Below, piece after piece: positions 38,281-48,153 of a stretch of DNA of 64,000 bases. The first letter of the stretch is position 1, and every line of letters starts with the position of its first letter. The translations under genes and the position numbers were made by a program. Source of the stretch: Pirellula sp. SH-Sr6A (GTDB lineage Bacteria > Planctomycetota > Planctomycetia > Pirellulales > Pirellulaceae); contig NZ_CP011272.1 in NCBI RefSeq assembly GCF_001610875.1, positions 6,119,988-6,183,987 on the forward strand, given 5' to 3'. The notes under the pieces are model-generated. The model was not told where the DNA came from. It saw only the letters and a list, made by a program, of their open reading frames with translations, and searched no databases.

Positions 38281-38524
38281 AGGGAAGCAGGCCAATGCAG
38301 GTGGGGCCGCAACCTCTGCGCTTGAGGTGCATCAAAACGTAACTCGTGGCGCTTGGTCCTTTGGACACACAGAGCGACGGTTGTATGAGATGATGATTGA
38401 AAGTCATCGTACGTGTTATGAAACATCTTCCGAGTTTGGAGCAACTGGGAACTATGTCCTGGGCGCTAACATCGTCGGATTCCAACGCGTCACCGGAGCG
38501 ATGCTTGCCTTTGCATTGATTTAG
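38281..38524 (+). pseudogene. Diverged second copy of the gdhA 3' end
   Basis: The frame encodes the last 80 residues of a GdhA, from GKQANAGGAATSALEVHQNV to ANIVGFQRVTGAMLAFALI and the same stop position. By hand alignment about 63 of 80 residues equal the complete gdhA at 31723. No upstream part of the gene is present; the left boundary is the last repeat unit. Homology continues past the stop into the gdhA-downstream element. Confidence 0.88.
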
Positions 38525-38639
38525 CTGGGCAAGGGTATCGCAATCGTTGGAATCGAGGATCGAACGAAGGGCTTTTTCGAGCGATTCAAAAGATTTAGAG
38601 CGGAAATTGGGATCTTCGCAAACCTCACGGCGGTCGCTA
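38522..38639 (-). repeat. gdhA-downstream element, copy 2
   Basis: Homologue of 33066-33183, directly after the gdhA fragment, with about the same spacing. The minus-strand reading again ends ILDSNDCDTLA, so the peptide-like pattern is retained although the DNA has diverged. Confidence 0.6.
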
Positions 38640-38667
38640 GGTGCCAACGTTGCAACGGAACATCGAT

Positions 38668-40356
38668 CTATTCATTTTTGGTTTTCGGCATTTCCGAGTT
38701 AATTGTTTTTCTTGCGGCTAGGTCATACGATTCCCCAGACGCTAATGCTATGTAGTCAGGACGATCAGGATAGACGGGTTGCCGTCGATCGTAGAAATAG
38801 ACTTTTCCTTTTCCTGACACGGTGGCTTTCGACCCGGTAACTGTGATCGCAGTCGTTTCGTCGATACCAATCCCAAGTAGTTGCGGATAGCGATTCACAA
38901 GATGCGTCATATCGCGTTGTCGGCTTCGCTGGGTGAAATGCTGATCGATAGCGACACCATCGAGAAACCCAAGACCTCCGCGTTCATAACCCGGTGCCAT
39001 GATATTGAAGTTTTCGATCGGGGTAGCACGAGCCAAGTAGCGCGCTTGGATCGAAGCCCCTGCCGAAGAGCCACCGATGACTCCGCCGCGATGGAGTACT
39101 TCCTTCATAAGTCGCTGGGCAGTTGTCCCATAATAAGAATCGGCCAAGTTCCACTGCCTTCCACCACCAAACCAGATTCCAGTCGCCTTCTTTAAGGGGG
39201 CTAGGAACGCTTCGTCTTCATTTGCTTTGTTGCGATCCTTTGTGTGGATCAGCGTGGCATTTTTGAATCCTCGTTTCTTCCAGTTTTCGATGATCGATTG
39301 TTCCTCCGCTACGTCTTCGCGCTCCTCACAGGGTATGTAGACGAGATTTGCATTTTCTGGTCCGCCGGCTAGTTCGCAAAACTGATCCATCAGGCCAGTA
39401 GGTAGACCGCCCCCTCCCACAATCAGGAGGGTCCCCTTTTCAACAACGGGTAATCCAGGACTTGTGGGTGGGAATAGGGGGAGAGTCCTGTCCATCGCGT
39501 CTCGCCGCCATTCGGTCAAATCAGCAAGGTAGCGATTTGGGGAGTTCGCACCCGAAGATTCAGAGGTAATGGTGTGCAATCGAATGGGGTGGAATCGATT
39601 GGCTTGGACCATGAGAGTTGCTTCGCCAGATCCCAAGACTCGTAGTTTCCGTCCTCGCAATACGACGGCGCTATTCCTCTCCAAGGCAATCCCAACACAA
39701 CGCGGTTGGCTTGCCAGAACACTGAGGACATGGGGATTCCCTTCCCGGGACTTCGGGCAGTTGGTTTCCAGAACCACATCGGGGAACAAATTCATCCCTG
39801 CTGCGATTCGAGGATGTCCTTCCTCTAATGAACGGATATAGAACTTCGAAAGAGCTTTCGCATGTGGCCCAGCGATGACTAGGTTTTTGCCCCGATCAAT
39901 ATGTGCACGTGCAAGTTGTTCGAAACGTTTCATCAATGGGGGTGGAATTTCGTCGGGTGTGCGCGATTCGCTCCAGACCAATGTGTCCCATTTTTGGAAG
40001 TAAGTGCTTTCCTGTTGCGATTCGATGAGGGAGATCGATTCCACCTTCGGGGCAGTAGGCCTGGATTGTGTGTTTTGAAACTCGGAACTTACTTCATCCT
40101 GATCTCGATTGGTGAGCACCAGAATCGACTTGGAAATTGAATCGGGTAAGGACGATTCGAGAACGTGGTCTGGGATCGTCTCGGAGTGTATCGCGACAAT
40201 GACCCCTTTGATTTTCAGATCGACAGGCCAATCTTCGAATCTCTCGTCGAACGTCTGGGATTGGGCGTTCATTCCTGCGAAAATAACGATAACCAAGGTT
40301 TTCAACAGTCGGATGGTAGGCCGTACGGCGTCCGAAGTAGATGGGAAAGCAAACAT
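38668..40356 (-). CDS. Exported cyanophycinase-like (peptidase S51) protein
   Basis: About 562 residues from ATG 40356. An export segment (IRLLKTLVIVIFAGMNAQS) is followed by a 250-residue N-terminal region without a clear family. The C-terminal S51/cyanophycinase domain begins KGTLLIVGGGGLPTGLMDQF, with ATGIWFGGGRQWNLADSY and the nucleophile Ser in VIGGSSAGASIQARYL, followed by LLGIGIDETTAITVTGSKAT. Cyanophycinases cut beta-Asp-Arg polymers; planctomycete relatives are exported and their substrates are untested. A start to 40494 is open but adds non-signal residues. Confidence 0.82.
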   Translation of the reverse strand: MFAFPSTSDAVRPTIRLLKTLVIVIFAGMNAQSQTFDERFEDWPVDLKIKGVIVAIHSETIPDHVLESSLPDSISKSILVLTNRDQDEVSSEFQNTQSRPTAPKVESISLIESQQESTYFQKWDTLVWSESRTPDEIPPPLMKRFEQLARAHIDRGKNLVIAGPHAKALSKFYIRSLEEGHPRIAAGMNLFPDVVLETNCPKSREGNPHVLSVLASQPRCVGIALERNSAVVLRGRKLRVLGSGEATLMVQANRFHPIRLHTITSESSGANSPNRYLADLTEWRRDAMDRTLPLFPPTSPGLPVVEKGTLLIVGGGGLPTGLMDQFCELAGGPENANLVYIPCEEREDVAEEQSIIENWKKRGFKNATLIHTKDRNKANEDEAFLAPLKKATGIWFGGGRQWNLADSYYGTTAQRLMKEVLHRGGVIGGSSAGASIQARYLARATPIENFNIMAPGYERGGLGFLDGVAIDQHFTQRSRQRDMTHLVNRYPQLLGIGIDETTAITVTGSKATVSGKGKVYFYDRRQPVYPDRPDYIALASGESYDLAARKTINSEMPKTKNE

Positions 40357-40619
40357 AGATATCAGACATGCAAAGGGAAAACGGAACCGAAATATCGAGC
40401 TGAGTTTGCGACGCGTGGTAAAAGACGGCGAGAACGGAGCAAAACGCACTCGTCGCGTTACGCTGGTCCATCGTAAGGTCCTGGAGTATCCCAAACAATC
40501 GTTTCCGAAACCATCGAATTGCTATTGGAGCGTCGAAGACCCGCGTGTTGATCTCTAGAGTACAATGATTCGAGCTCTGTATTTTTTCTCGGCTATGGAC
40601 TTGAAGCGAGCGATCCCCG

Positions 40620-41459
40620 TTGAAAACCATTCTCTTTGTTTTGCATTGTATCTTTGCAACCACGCTGTTCGCCCAGTCTAACTATCCGCCAACGTTTTCG
40701 GACGCCCGCGTTGAAACCTATCGGAAGGTCGGCGCGATCGATTTGAAGCTTTGGATCTTTGGGGAAACGGATCTTCAATCACCGAAACCTGCGATTGTGT
40801 TTTTCTTTGGTGGGGGATGGAATTCGGGATCACCGGATCAATTCGAAAAGCAAGCGCGTCATTTCGCCCAACGTGGCATGATCGCAATCACCGCCGATTA
40901 CCGCGTGAAATCACGTCATGGTACCAAGGTCGTCGATTGCGTCGAAGACGCTAAAGCCGCGGTCGCATGGGTTCGGGATAATGCCCAGCGCTTCGGCATC
41001 GATCCGGATAAGATTGCGGCATCGGGCGGCTCGGCGGGTGGGCACCTGGCTGCTTGCACTGGTACGATCAAGGGTTTCGGAAGAGAGGAGCGTCCTAACG
41101 CGATGATTCTTCTCAACCCGGCGTGCACGCTTGCTCCGATCGAAGGTTGGGAATCCCCCGCGATCCAGTCTGCTTTGACAGTCGAGCGCCTGGGTGTCGA
41201 GGCACGATTGATCTCGCCTGCTCATCACATCGATTCGACCACCCCGCCGACCTTGATTCTTCATGGCAAGCAAGACACGACTGTTCCCTATGCTTCGGCT
41301 GTTGCATTCGAGCGGGCGATGGAGAAGTCCGGCAGGCCGTGCAAGCTCATTGGATACGAAGGTGCAGGGCACGGCTTCTTCAATCGCGGAAACGACTTTG
41401 ACAAAACACTCGTTGAAGCGGACGCGTTTCTGGTTGGACTGGGCTGGCTTAAAAAGTGA
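40620..41459 (+). CDS. Exported alpha/beta hydrolase (acetyl-esterase-like)
   Basis: 279 residues, beginning with a TTG at 40620 that gives a signal peptide (MKTILFVLHCIFATTLFA, cut after AQS). The alpha/beta hydrolase fold is clear. FFFGGGWNSGSPDQF forms the oxyanion region, the nucleophile Ser is in AASGGSAGGHLAACTG, the acid Asp in LHGKQDTTVPYASAV, and the His in EGAGHGFFNRG. The pattern is of the HSL/acetyl-esterase (BD-FAE-like) group acting on acyl or acetyl esters, often on plant polysaccharides. It diverges from the cyanophycinase-like gene, with which it shares a short promoter region. Confidence 0.85.
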   Translation: MKTILFVLHCIFATTLFAQSNYPPTFSDARVETYRKVGAIDLKLWIFGETDLQSPKPAIVFFFGGGWNSGSPDQFEKQARHFAQRGMIAITADYRVKSRHGTKVVDCVEDAKAAVAWVRDNAQRFGIDPDKIAASGGSAGGHLAACTGTIKGFGREERPNAMILLNPACTLAPIEGWESPAIQSALTVERLGVEARLISPAHHIDSTTPPTLILHGKQDTTVPYASAVAFERAMEKSGRPCKLIGYEGAGHGFFNRGNDFDKTLVEADAFLVGLGWLKK

Positions 41460-41982
41460 CGATGTTTGGCGGTTCCGACTGAACGGAAGCATGCCTAGGT
41501 CCGTCCACTGATTACGCTCGAATTGCGTGGACCGTGGCTGCCTTAATCTTGTGCCGATCTGCGTGTCGGAAATTCCACCTATAGCCTCGCTTCGCGCCGG
41601 TCCTGGGAAGCGAGCCTGCATTGGTTCTCTTAGCCAGTTCATTCCGGTACTTGAACCCATCACGATGCGACGTGCAGAAGCGAAGCGAGTCGCCTTCGTC
41701 GCAGGCCCATGGTGCCTTCGATGAACAGAACACGACCGTATCGGCTGTTTTGCATTGCGGTTGCGCACCGCTTCTTTTGGACGCTCGAGATGGTTGGGAT
41801 CGAGCCAAGCCCTCCGCGCCAATCCTCCCTTCTGACTTTTCTCCTTTTTGTCTGTTGACCTAGCTTCGTAAATGCATAAGGTATGCATATGTGTAGCGTG
41901 TCGGGTTTTTCCTTTGCATTCCACGCTGGGGCTGGAGTGGTGCGCGACGGTTGTGGTCCTTCGATCAACGAGGAGAACGAGA
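41460..41982. other. Intergenic, no gene seen
   Basis: About 520 bases between the hydrolase and the DUF1559 gene. Long frames on the minus strand here are extensions of antisense reading and carry no family pattern. The promoter of the DUF1559/AztD-like pair is expected in the right part. Confidence 0.45.
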
Positions 41983-43014
41983 ATGGTTCGGACGAGGGCG
42001 AAGAGAACGGGTTTTACGTTGGTGGAGTTGTTGGTTGTCATCGCGATCATCGGGATATTGGTCGGGTTGCTACTTCCTGCGGTGCAAGCGGCTCGGGAAG
42101 CTGCTCGACGGATGTCGTGTTCCAACAACATCAGGCAGTTGGGGCTGGCAACTCTCAATTACGAATCTGCCTATCGACGCTTGCCGGGGCTAATGGGATC
42201 GAGTACCTACTCAGCCCAAGCTCGCGTGTTGCCTTATATGGAGCAAGCGGCCCTGCATGATTTGGTGGATTATGGGCGTCCTTTGCTGGTGGGGCCCGCC
42301 TTCGCGGCTCGCTTTGACATTGCCGTAGCGGGACTAGTGGGAGCGAAGTTTCCTATCATGCTGTGCCCGAGTGATGGCGAAGAGCCATTCTTTCCGGTCA
42401 CGTTTTCGGACGGTTCGGCGGGTCGGAGCGCTGGTCTGAGCTATATGTTCTCGACCGGCAGCGGCCGAGGGACCTACTACGACGACCGTTACGAGACCGA
42501 TGGAATGATGTGGGAGCGATCTTTCGCGAGGCTCAGCAAATGTTCCGATGGAACCTCCAACACGGTCTTGTTTGCAGAGACGTTGTTGGGGGATAAAAGC
42601 ATGCTGACGACACCTCCGACACGGATGCCGGCGCGAGTGATTGCCAATTGGCCAGGGACGACCAGCAACCCGGCTGGCCCAGGGTGGGTCTCAGGAGGGT
42701 TGATCAGCAATCCCAATCTCAGCGCGATTTTTCCCGGCGTTACAAATAGCTACCGTGGTAATCGCGGGGAGAGTTGGATTCGAGGCGTACCATTCGCTAC
42801 GACGATCAATGGTTATCTCACTCCCAATTCACGCATTCCAGATATTGGGATCCATGGTCGGGGCTTCTACTCCGCTCGCAGCATGCACAGCGGCGGCGCA
42901 CAGCTTGGTTTCTTGGATGGATCGGTCCGCTTCGTATCCAACCAGGTCGAGGAACTTCCTTATCGAAATAGCTTCTCCGCCAATGGTGGAGAAGTCGCCG
43001 TGTTGCAAGACTAG
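41983..43014 (+). CDS. DUF1559 pseudopilin-like protein
   Basis: 343 residues. The N-terminus has the prepilin-like [17 protein letters not shown], then [20 protein letters not shown]; the C-terminus has [20 protein letters not shown]. The ATG at 41983 follows AGGAG by 9 bases and gives the standard short basic leader (MVRTRAKRT), so the longer frame from 41872 is rejected. It is 46 bases upstream of the AztD-like gene on the same strand and probably co-transcribed. Confidence 0.92.
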   Translation: MVRTRAKRTGFTLVELLVVIAIIGILVGLLLPAVQAAREAARRMSCSNNIRQLGLATLNYESAYRRLPGLMGSSTYSAQARVLPYMEQAALHDLVDYGRPLLVGPAFAARFDIAVAGLVGAKFPIMLCPSDGEEPFFPVTFSDGSAGRSAGLSYMFSTGSGRGTYYDDRYETDGMMWERSFARLSKCSDGTSNTVLFAETLLGDKSMLTTPPTRMPARVIANWPGTTSNPAGPGWVSGGLISNPNLSAIFPGVTNSYRGNRGESWIRGVPFATTINGYLTPNSRIPDIGIHGRGFYSARSMHSGGAQLGFLDGSVRFVSNQVEELPYRNSFSANGGEVAVLQD

Positions 43015-43060
43015 TCGAAAACGTAACCAACCTCTGCACCTTCAATCTTATCTATCTACC

Positions 43061-44431
43061 ATGAAAAAAGAACTTGTTTGCGCCCTCCTCGCTTTTGGTT
43101 TCTGTAGCCAACTGTGCAACGGACAAAGCCCGGGAAGCGATCCGAAGAATGCATCTGCCGCACCGAAGCTGCGAACCGTCGCCCGTCTTTTTTGGCAGGA
43201 CACGAGCACGCAATCGGTTCGATGGGGAGATCTCCAGCGATCTGGCGAAGCGTGGCAATTGGACCCTCAGCCTCTTGCAAGCTTCCCCTCTTTAAACCTG
43301 GACAATCAAAGCTTGGTGCAAATGGAAGCGATCGATCAAGTATTGCTGGTGGGTATCCACGACAAGGAGAAAGGGTCGTTCGAAAGCGGTTGGGTTGCGT
43401 TCGAGTCGGGGGTCACGAAAGAAGAGCATGGCGATCATTTCCATTGGCATTACGATACTTCGCCAACACTGCTTGCTAAACAACTGGATAAAGAGCAAGG
43501 GAACCCGGCTCACGTCTATCAATACAACCAATTGTTTGTCATCGCCAACGATGCCTTAAGCGGTTTTACGGTTGTCGATCCGTATGCGATTCGAGCAGGC
43601 CGATCGAACATGTCTCGGTTTTATTCAGGAGGAGGGAACCACATCACATTGGCCGCCCCAAGTCGAGAAGTGGTCTACGCAACCTGGGTAGATCGCGACG
43701 GCGACAACATGGGAAGGATCGATGTCGTCAGTACAGGTGGCAATGCGGAGCAAAAGGGGTATTCGTTCAAGCTGCCGACGGGTGGATTGCACGGTGCGAC
43801 AGCCAACGCCGGCAGGATTTTCTTTGCCCCAGCCGATGGTATTTGTTCGGTACGTTCGGATTCGATGCTCCAGGAACCTCCCACAGTTCATGCGATCGAG
43901 CACATCTCTCTCGGTATGGATTCGGTCACCGGTCGTCCCAACCGTACCGGAGCGTTTGTGAACCACCGGAACTATGTCCTATTTACATACGGATCTGGGA
44001 CGAATTCCCAATTGGGAATGATCGATGCCAGCGCATCACGTTTGGAGTTGAGGCAGGTTGCGATTCCAACGGGGGAAGGCTTAGCTCTGGTCTCTCCGAA
44101 GACAGCTACGACTCGCGCAGGTAAGGAGATTGCGTTCGTGGTTCAAGATCGACGCCAAAGCGAGGCACAGGAATCGCTTGCAATCATTGATCTTGATCCC
44201 AATGGGGACAAGCGTTTGGAGGATGCCACCATCTTCAAGACACTCGAGCTCGCACCGAGCAAGATCGAGGGTCATTCGGGGCATCACGAAATTTGTTTCC
44301 TCCCTGAGAATCGCTTGGCTTGTGTTTCGAATCCAGGAGATGGATCGATTTGGCTTATCTCGATGAACGACTTTGCGGTGCAAGCCAGGCTATCCGTCGG
44401 CGGATCGCCCGGCAGATTGATTGCTCAATAA
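43061..44431 (+). CDS. Secreted beta-propeller protein, AztD-like metal-binding
   Basis: About 456 residues from ATG 43061, with a signal peptide (MKKELVCALLAFGFCSQLCN). The body reads as a propeller: repeated strands such as RVVYATWVDRDGDN-like and GRIFFAPADGICSVRSD. A His-rich loop EEHGDHFHWHYD lies at about residues 120-131, and a second His patch IEGHSGHHEICFLPENRL near residue 405. These match the periplasmic zinc chaperone AztD in layout, so zinc or another metal is likely, but no AztABC transporter is adjacent. It ends in DGSIWLISMNDFAVQARL, the last blade. The gene is convergent with the PVC dehydrogenase. Confidence 0.72.
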   Translation: MKKELVCALLAFGFCSQLCNGQSPGSDPKNASAAPKLRTVARLFWQDTSTQSVRWGDLQRSGEAWQLDPQPLASFPSLNLDNQSLVQMEAIDQVLLVGIHDKEKGSFESGWVAFESGVTKEEHGDHFHWHYDTSPTLLAKQLDKEQGNPAHVYQYNQLFVIANDALSGFTVVDPYAIRAGRSNMSRFYSGGGNHITLAAPSREVVYATWVDRDGDNMGRIDVVSTGGNAEQKGYSFKLPTGGLHGATANAGRIFFAPADGICSVRSDSMLQEPPTVHAIEHISLGMDSVTGRPNRTGAFVNHRNYVLFTYGSGTNSQLGMIDASASRLELRQVAIPTGEGLALVSPKTATTRAGKEIAFVVQDRRQSEAQESLAIIDLDPNGDKRLEDATIFKTLELAPSKIEGHSGHHEICFLPENRLACVSNPGDGSIWLISMNDFAVQARLSVGGSPGRLIAQ

Positions 44432-44454
44432 GGCAGTTCTGCGAGAGAACCAAT

Positions 44455-47400
44455 TCATTCCACTGCGTGACCGCCTGTTGCACCGAAGTTTTTCAGGGAG
44501 GCGGGCGAGCCGTCCAAACTTGAGAGGTAAGCAACCAAGTCTCTCAATTCTCGCTTTGTGAGATACTTCATCAAATCAGCGGGCATGGAGGAGAGTCCTT
44601 TTTTACGGCTGACGATTGCATCCTTCTCCACTTCGATCACGGCACCTTGCGCGTCCATCAGGCTGAGTTTGGAATCGGTTTCGCTCTTCAAAATACCTGA
44701 GATTGTTTCATCGTCCTCGGTTAATATGACCACGGTTTCGAAGCCTTGCGCGATGGTCTGATTGGGAGCAACGATTGCCTCGAGGAGGTAGGTACGATCT
44801 TTTTGTTTTCCTAGCTCGCTGAGAACGGGCCCCACCTCCCCACCGGTGGCTCCTACTTTGTGGCATCGGACGCATGATAGGTTGCTTCGCGTAAAAAAGA
44901 GCTCGCGTCCTGCTTCCACATTTCCTCCTTCCACGCAATCGGCGTAGGCCAGCTTGGGATCGGAAGCGGACTTCGAAGAGGATTCCTTTTCGCGGTTTTC
45001 CAAGGTTCGCTTCATCTCGGGGTTTCCTTTGGCCGCGACGGCTTCCATAGCATTGAGCCATGTATCCTTGGGAAGGGAGCCGGCGAAGAACTCGGGAGCT
45101 GATTTGGCGAGCAAGGCCTGTGCAACGGAGTCATCTAGTGCGGAGATCAGGTCCCATGCGGCTTGGCGTTCTTCTGTCGATTTTGATGCAATGGCTTTCT
45201 CAACTGCGGAGCCAGCGGCCGGTTTGTCGATCTTTACCAAGGATTGCATGGTCGCAATCCGCACCGGCACTTGCGAGTCCTGGAGGAGGGAGTTCGCCTG
45301 TTTCATCAATTCGCTTGGATTCAACGTGGCGAGGGCGGCGATCGCATCGGCGCGGCGGCGAGCCGATGCCTTGGAATCGAGGACAATCGACTCGATGAGA
45401 CTGGCGATCTCTTTCATGTCGTACTTCGCACCCACTTTAAAAAATGCGTCGCGGACGGCATCGGGAGTGGCGGCCAACGCAGCGACATTTTGTTGTAACC
45501 GTTCGATCACGGGTGCTGGTGATCGGTCGGGGAGAGGCAGATGGCGATTCATGATTTTGTCTCGCAATCCGGGAGAGGCCCAATCACCGAGTAGGTTCAT
45601 GGCTTCTTCACGCATCTTTTCGGTCCCTACATTCGATGTCACGAATGCGACCAATCGATCGATGTTTACATCTTGTCCAAGGCGATAGTTCGCATGAAGG
45701 ATCCGCTGCACAATTGGTTCGTCGAATTCCCGAGCGATAGTGAGAGCAGCCAGAGCGGGCAACTCGGAGTGAAATTCGGGAACATCGTATATAGCCCGTA
45801 CAGCCTCTTTCACAACGCGGACCGAAGCATCTCCAAGCAGAAGTTTGATCGCAGGATTCTTGGCTTTCCGGAGTGCGACGGCGAGTACGACGCGCACCGA
45901 TTCGTTGGGGTTTTTGCTCCATCGATCGATTCCTTCCTCGTCGAGCGCTTTGGATACGGCCATGATTGCAGCGTGCCTCAGCACGGGATCTTGATCCGCA
46001 TTTTCGATCACTGCTTTTGTGACTTGGTCCAACGCGGATGTCATCTTTTTTGTTGCCACTGCCAACATGGCTTGTCGGCGTACGACCGCGGAGGGGTGAA
46101 GAACAAGATCGCTGATGCTTTGTTCGGAGAAATCCATTTTGCTTTCCGCGAGCGCATCGCAGGCTCGCGCGACGACATACTCATCGGAATCGCTGAGCGC
46201 TCCAATCAATGCCGTGCCAGCGACGGTGTCGTTTTGTTGGCGGACAATTTGGCCAAGCCCCCAGACCGCGTGCAGTTTTTCGTTGCGAGTCTTTGCGTTT
46301 TGCAAGACGTTGACCAAAGCGTTGACGTTTTTTCGATTCGCCAGTTCCCATTGTGCTTCGAGACGCAATCGTCGGTCAGGGGAAGCAAGCAGGGAAACGA
46401 GGTCTTGGTCCGAGCGCGAGCGGAAGCCTTTTTTCAGTTCCTCGGTAGATTGATTGCCTGTCTTTTGGACATCCTTCGATTTGGATGCAAACCGATACAA
46501 GCGACCTTTGTTTTCACCGTTCCAACCGTTGACCCAATCGCTTACCACCAAGCTTCCGTCGGGGGCTGTGTCGATATCGGTCGCGAGGATTTGCCAAATG
46601 AACTGTTCGTTCTTGTCGATTTCAAATGTGGACCCTTTTGGTTTGAGTTGGATTCGACGGATCCCGCTGTTGGAGGACTGTCCTCGGAAGTCGCACAGGA
46701 AGAACGCGTTCTTGTATTGCTCGCTGTTGTCCAACCCCACGCCGGTGTAGCAGATCAGTCCCGAGGGGCCATCGCTGAGATTGGCGATAGGGGGAACGAC
46801 GTACGCTGGGCTTTCGGTTCCTTCGTAGGGATACCAGATTTTCTCTCGATTGAACGGGCCGCGATCGGAGAGGTATTGGTACATCATTCGCCACCCAGTG
46901 TCCCCTCCTTGCACGACTTGCACCCATCGCGCCTTGTCACCGGAGTCCGAATTGTTATCTCCAGTGAAGAGGTTTCCTTCGTCGTCGAAAGCCAGTTCTT
47001 GTGGATTGCGCAGACCGGTCGCGAAGACCTCCAAGTTGGTGCCGTCGAGATCGCATCGGAACACGGCTCCGCTCTCGGGGTCTTGGAAGGTTCCATTGGG
47101 CGTTTCGATCGAGTATCCGCGATCGCCGATGGAAAAATAGAGGCGTCCGTCTGGTCCGAGGATGAGACCGTGCATATCGTGACCACGAAATGCGACGCGA
47201 ACACCGTACCCATCGGAAAGGACGATCCTTTCATCGGCTACCAAGTCGTTATTTGAATCTTTGAATCCCCATAGTTTTGGAATGTTGGTGTAGTAAACCA
47301 TGTTGTCTCGAATGAGAACGCCGGCGCCGGTCCCTTCTTCGATCGCGTTGAAGCCGGACACAAATACTTTGCTGTCATCGGCTCGATGGTCCCCGTCTCG

Positions 47401-47898
47401 ATCGAGGAGTACGCGGATCAGGTCATCGAATCGTTCGTATTCGGAAGTTTCTTTGCCGAGCAATTCTCGATGGTAGCGAATGCGGTCTTGAACGTTCATC
47501 GCGGCCAAATCGGCGTCGAGCCATTTCCCATCGTGCCCGCGGTTATCGGTAACCCCTTTGTTTTGTCGATAGGATTCGCAAACGAAAACGCGTCCCAATC
47601 GGTCGAACGCGAAGGCGACGGGGTTAGCGAACATCGGTTCGGCAGCGAACAGATTGCATTCCATCGAGTCCGGAAACTTGAAGGAGCCGATGGCTGTTTC
47701 GCCTTCATCGGAGGCGGCTGCGAGCGGGGGAACTTCACCCTTTGATTGTTGCGTCGATTCTTGTGCCGAGGCGAAGGGCATCGCGACCACGCTAAGTCCA
47801 AACAAAGCAGTCAGGGAGGCGATTTTCGTTCCCTCCATGAGTGACTGCGAGAGGATAGAGCGGCGACGAAGGACGGAAAAAGAGAATTGTTGCGTCAT
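44455..47898 (-). CDS. PVC-type membrane-bound dehydrogenase with HEAT repeats and cytochrome c domain
   Basis: About 1,147 residues from ATG 47898 (or ATG 47838). An export region (IASLTALFGLSVVAMPFASA) is followed by a six-bladed propeller dehydrogenase-like domain (NPVAFAFDRLGRVFVCESYR, VFATGLRNPQELAFDDEGNL, FTGDNNSDSGDKARWVQV). Then come HEAT-type repeats (for example LRLEAQWELANRK and HPSAVVRRQAMLAV). A C-terminal cytochrome c domain carries CVRCHKVGATGGEVGPVLSE and ILTEDDETISGILKSE before the final MPADLMKYLTKRELRDLVAY. This architecture is characteristic of planctomycetes and Verrucomicrobia; it is thought to oxidise sugars or related compounds outside the cytoplasm. It is complete and monocistronic. 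Confidence 0.93.
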   Translation of the reverse strand: MTQQFSFSVLRRRSILSQSLMEGTKIASLTALFGLSVVAMPFASAQESTQQSKGEVPPLAAASDEGETAIGSFKFPDSMECNLFAAEPMFANPVAFAFDRLGRVFVCESYRQNKGVTDNRGHDGKWLDADLAAMNVQDRIRYHRELLGKETSEYERFDDLIRVLLDRDGDHRADDSKVFVSGFNAIEEGTGAGVLIRDNMVYYTNIPKLWGFKDSNNDLVADERIVLSDGYGVRVAFRGHDMHGLILGPDGRLYFSIGDRGYSIETPNGTFQDPESGAVFRCDLDGTNLEVFATGLRNPQELAFDDEGNLFTGDNNSDSGDKARWVQVVQGGDTGWRMMYQYLSDRGPFNREKIWYPYEGTESPAYVVPPIANLSDGPSGLICYTGVGLDNSEQYKNAFFLCDFRGQSSNSGIRRIQLKPKGSTFEIDKNEQFIWQILATDIDTAPDGSLVVSDWVNGWNGENKGRLYRFASKSKDVQKTGNQSTEELKKGFRSRSDQDLVSLLASPDRRLRLEAQWELANRKNVNALVNVLQNAKTRNEKLHAVWGLGQIVRQQNDTVAGTALIGALSDSDEYVVARACDALAESKMDFSEQSISDLVLHPSAVVRRQAMLAVATKKMTSALDQVTKAVIENADQDPVLRHAAIMAVSKALDEEGIDRWSKNPNESVRVVLAVALRKAKNPAIKLLLGDASVRVVKEAVRAIYDVPEFHSELPALAALTIAREFDEPIVQRILHANYRLGQDVNIDRLVAFVTSNVGTEKMREEAMNLLGDWASPGLRDKIMNRHLPLPDRSPAPVIERLQQNVAALAATPDAVRDAFFKVGAKYDMKEIASLIESIVLDSKASARRRADAIAALATLNPSELMKQANSLLQDSQVPVRIATMQSLVKIDKPAAGSAVEKAIASKSTEERQAAWDLISALDDSVAQALLAKSAPEFFAGSLPKDTWLNAMEAVAAKGNPEMKRTLENREKESSSKSASDPKLAYADCVEGGNVEAGRELFFTRSNLSCVRCHKVGATGGEVGPVLSELGKQKDRTYLLEAIVAPNQTIAQGFETVVILTEDDETISGILKSETDSKLSLMDAQGAVIEVEKDAIVSRKKGLSSMPADLMKYLTKRELRDLVAYLSSLDGSPASLKNFGATGGHAVE

Positions 47899-48153
47899 AG
47901 GAGGAGAGAGTGTTCGCGGGAAAGGATGGACAAATCGAAAGGTTCGGTATGTTGAGAGCAAGGGGCAGTGAGTTCCCTTTTTGGCCGCTCGTATGTTAAT
48001 CTGGACTGCGGTAGCGGGCGAGTCCGAAAGGTTCGTCGCGATCCTGAAACCGAAATCGGCGAGGATTCTCAATGGTGGGGCACCTACTCGTTCGGGGGGA
48101 AAAGGTTAGGATAGCAGCTCAATTTTAATAGCTCCTGCACCGGGTAACCCTTT

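Noticed and set aside
40911-42158. A 415-codon minus-strand frame over the hydrolase and DUF1559 genes
   Set aside because: It runs antisense through two well-supported genes and has no recognisable content.
42755-43060. N-terminal extension of the AztD-like protein
   Set aside because: The extension overlaps the DUF1559 gene in another frame; ATG 43061 starts a proper signal peptide.
45673-47256. A 527-codon plus-strand frame opposite the PVC dehydrogenase
   Set aside because: It is the antisense of a clearly conserved gene and shows no domain; long antisense frames arise from codon bias.
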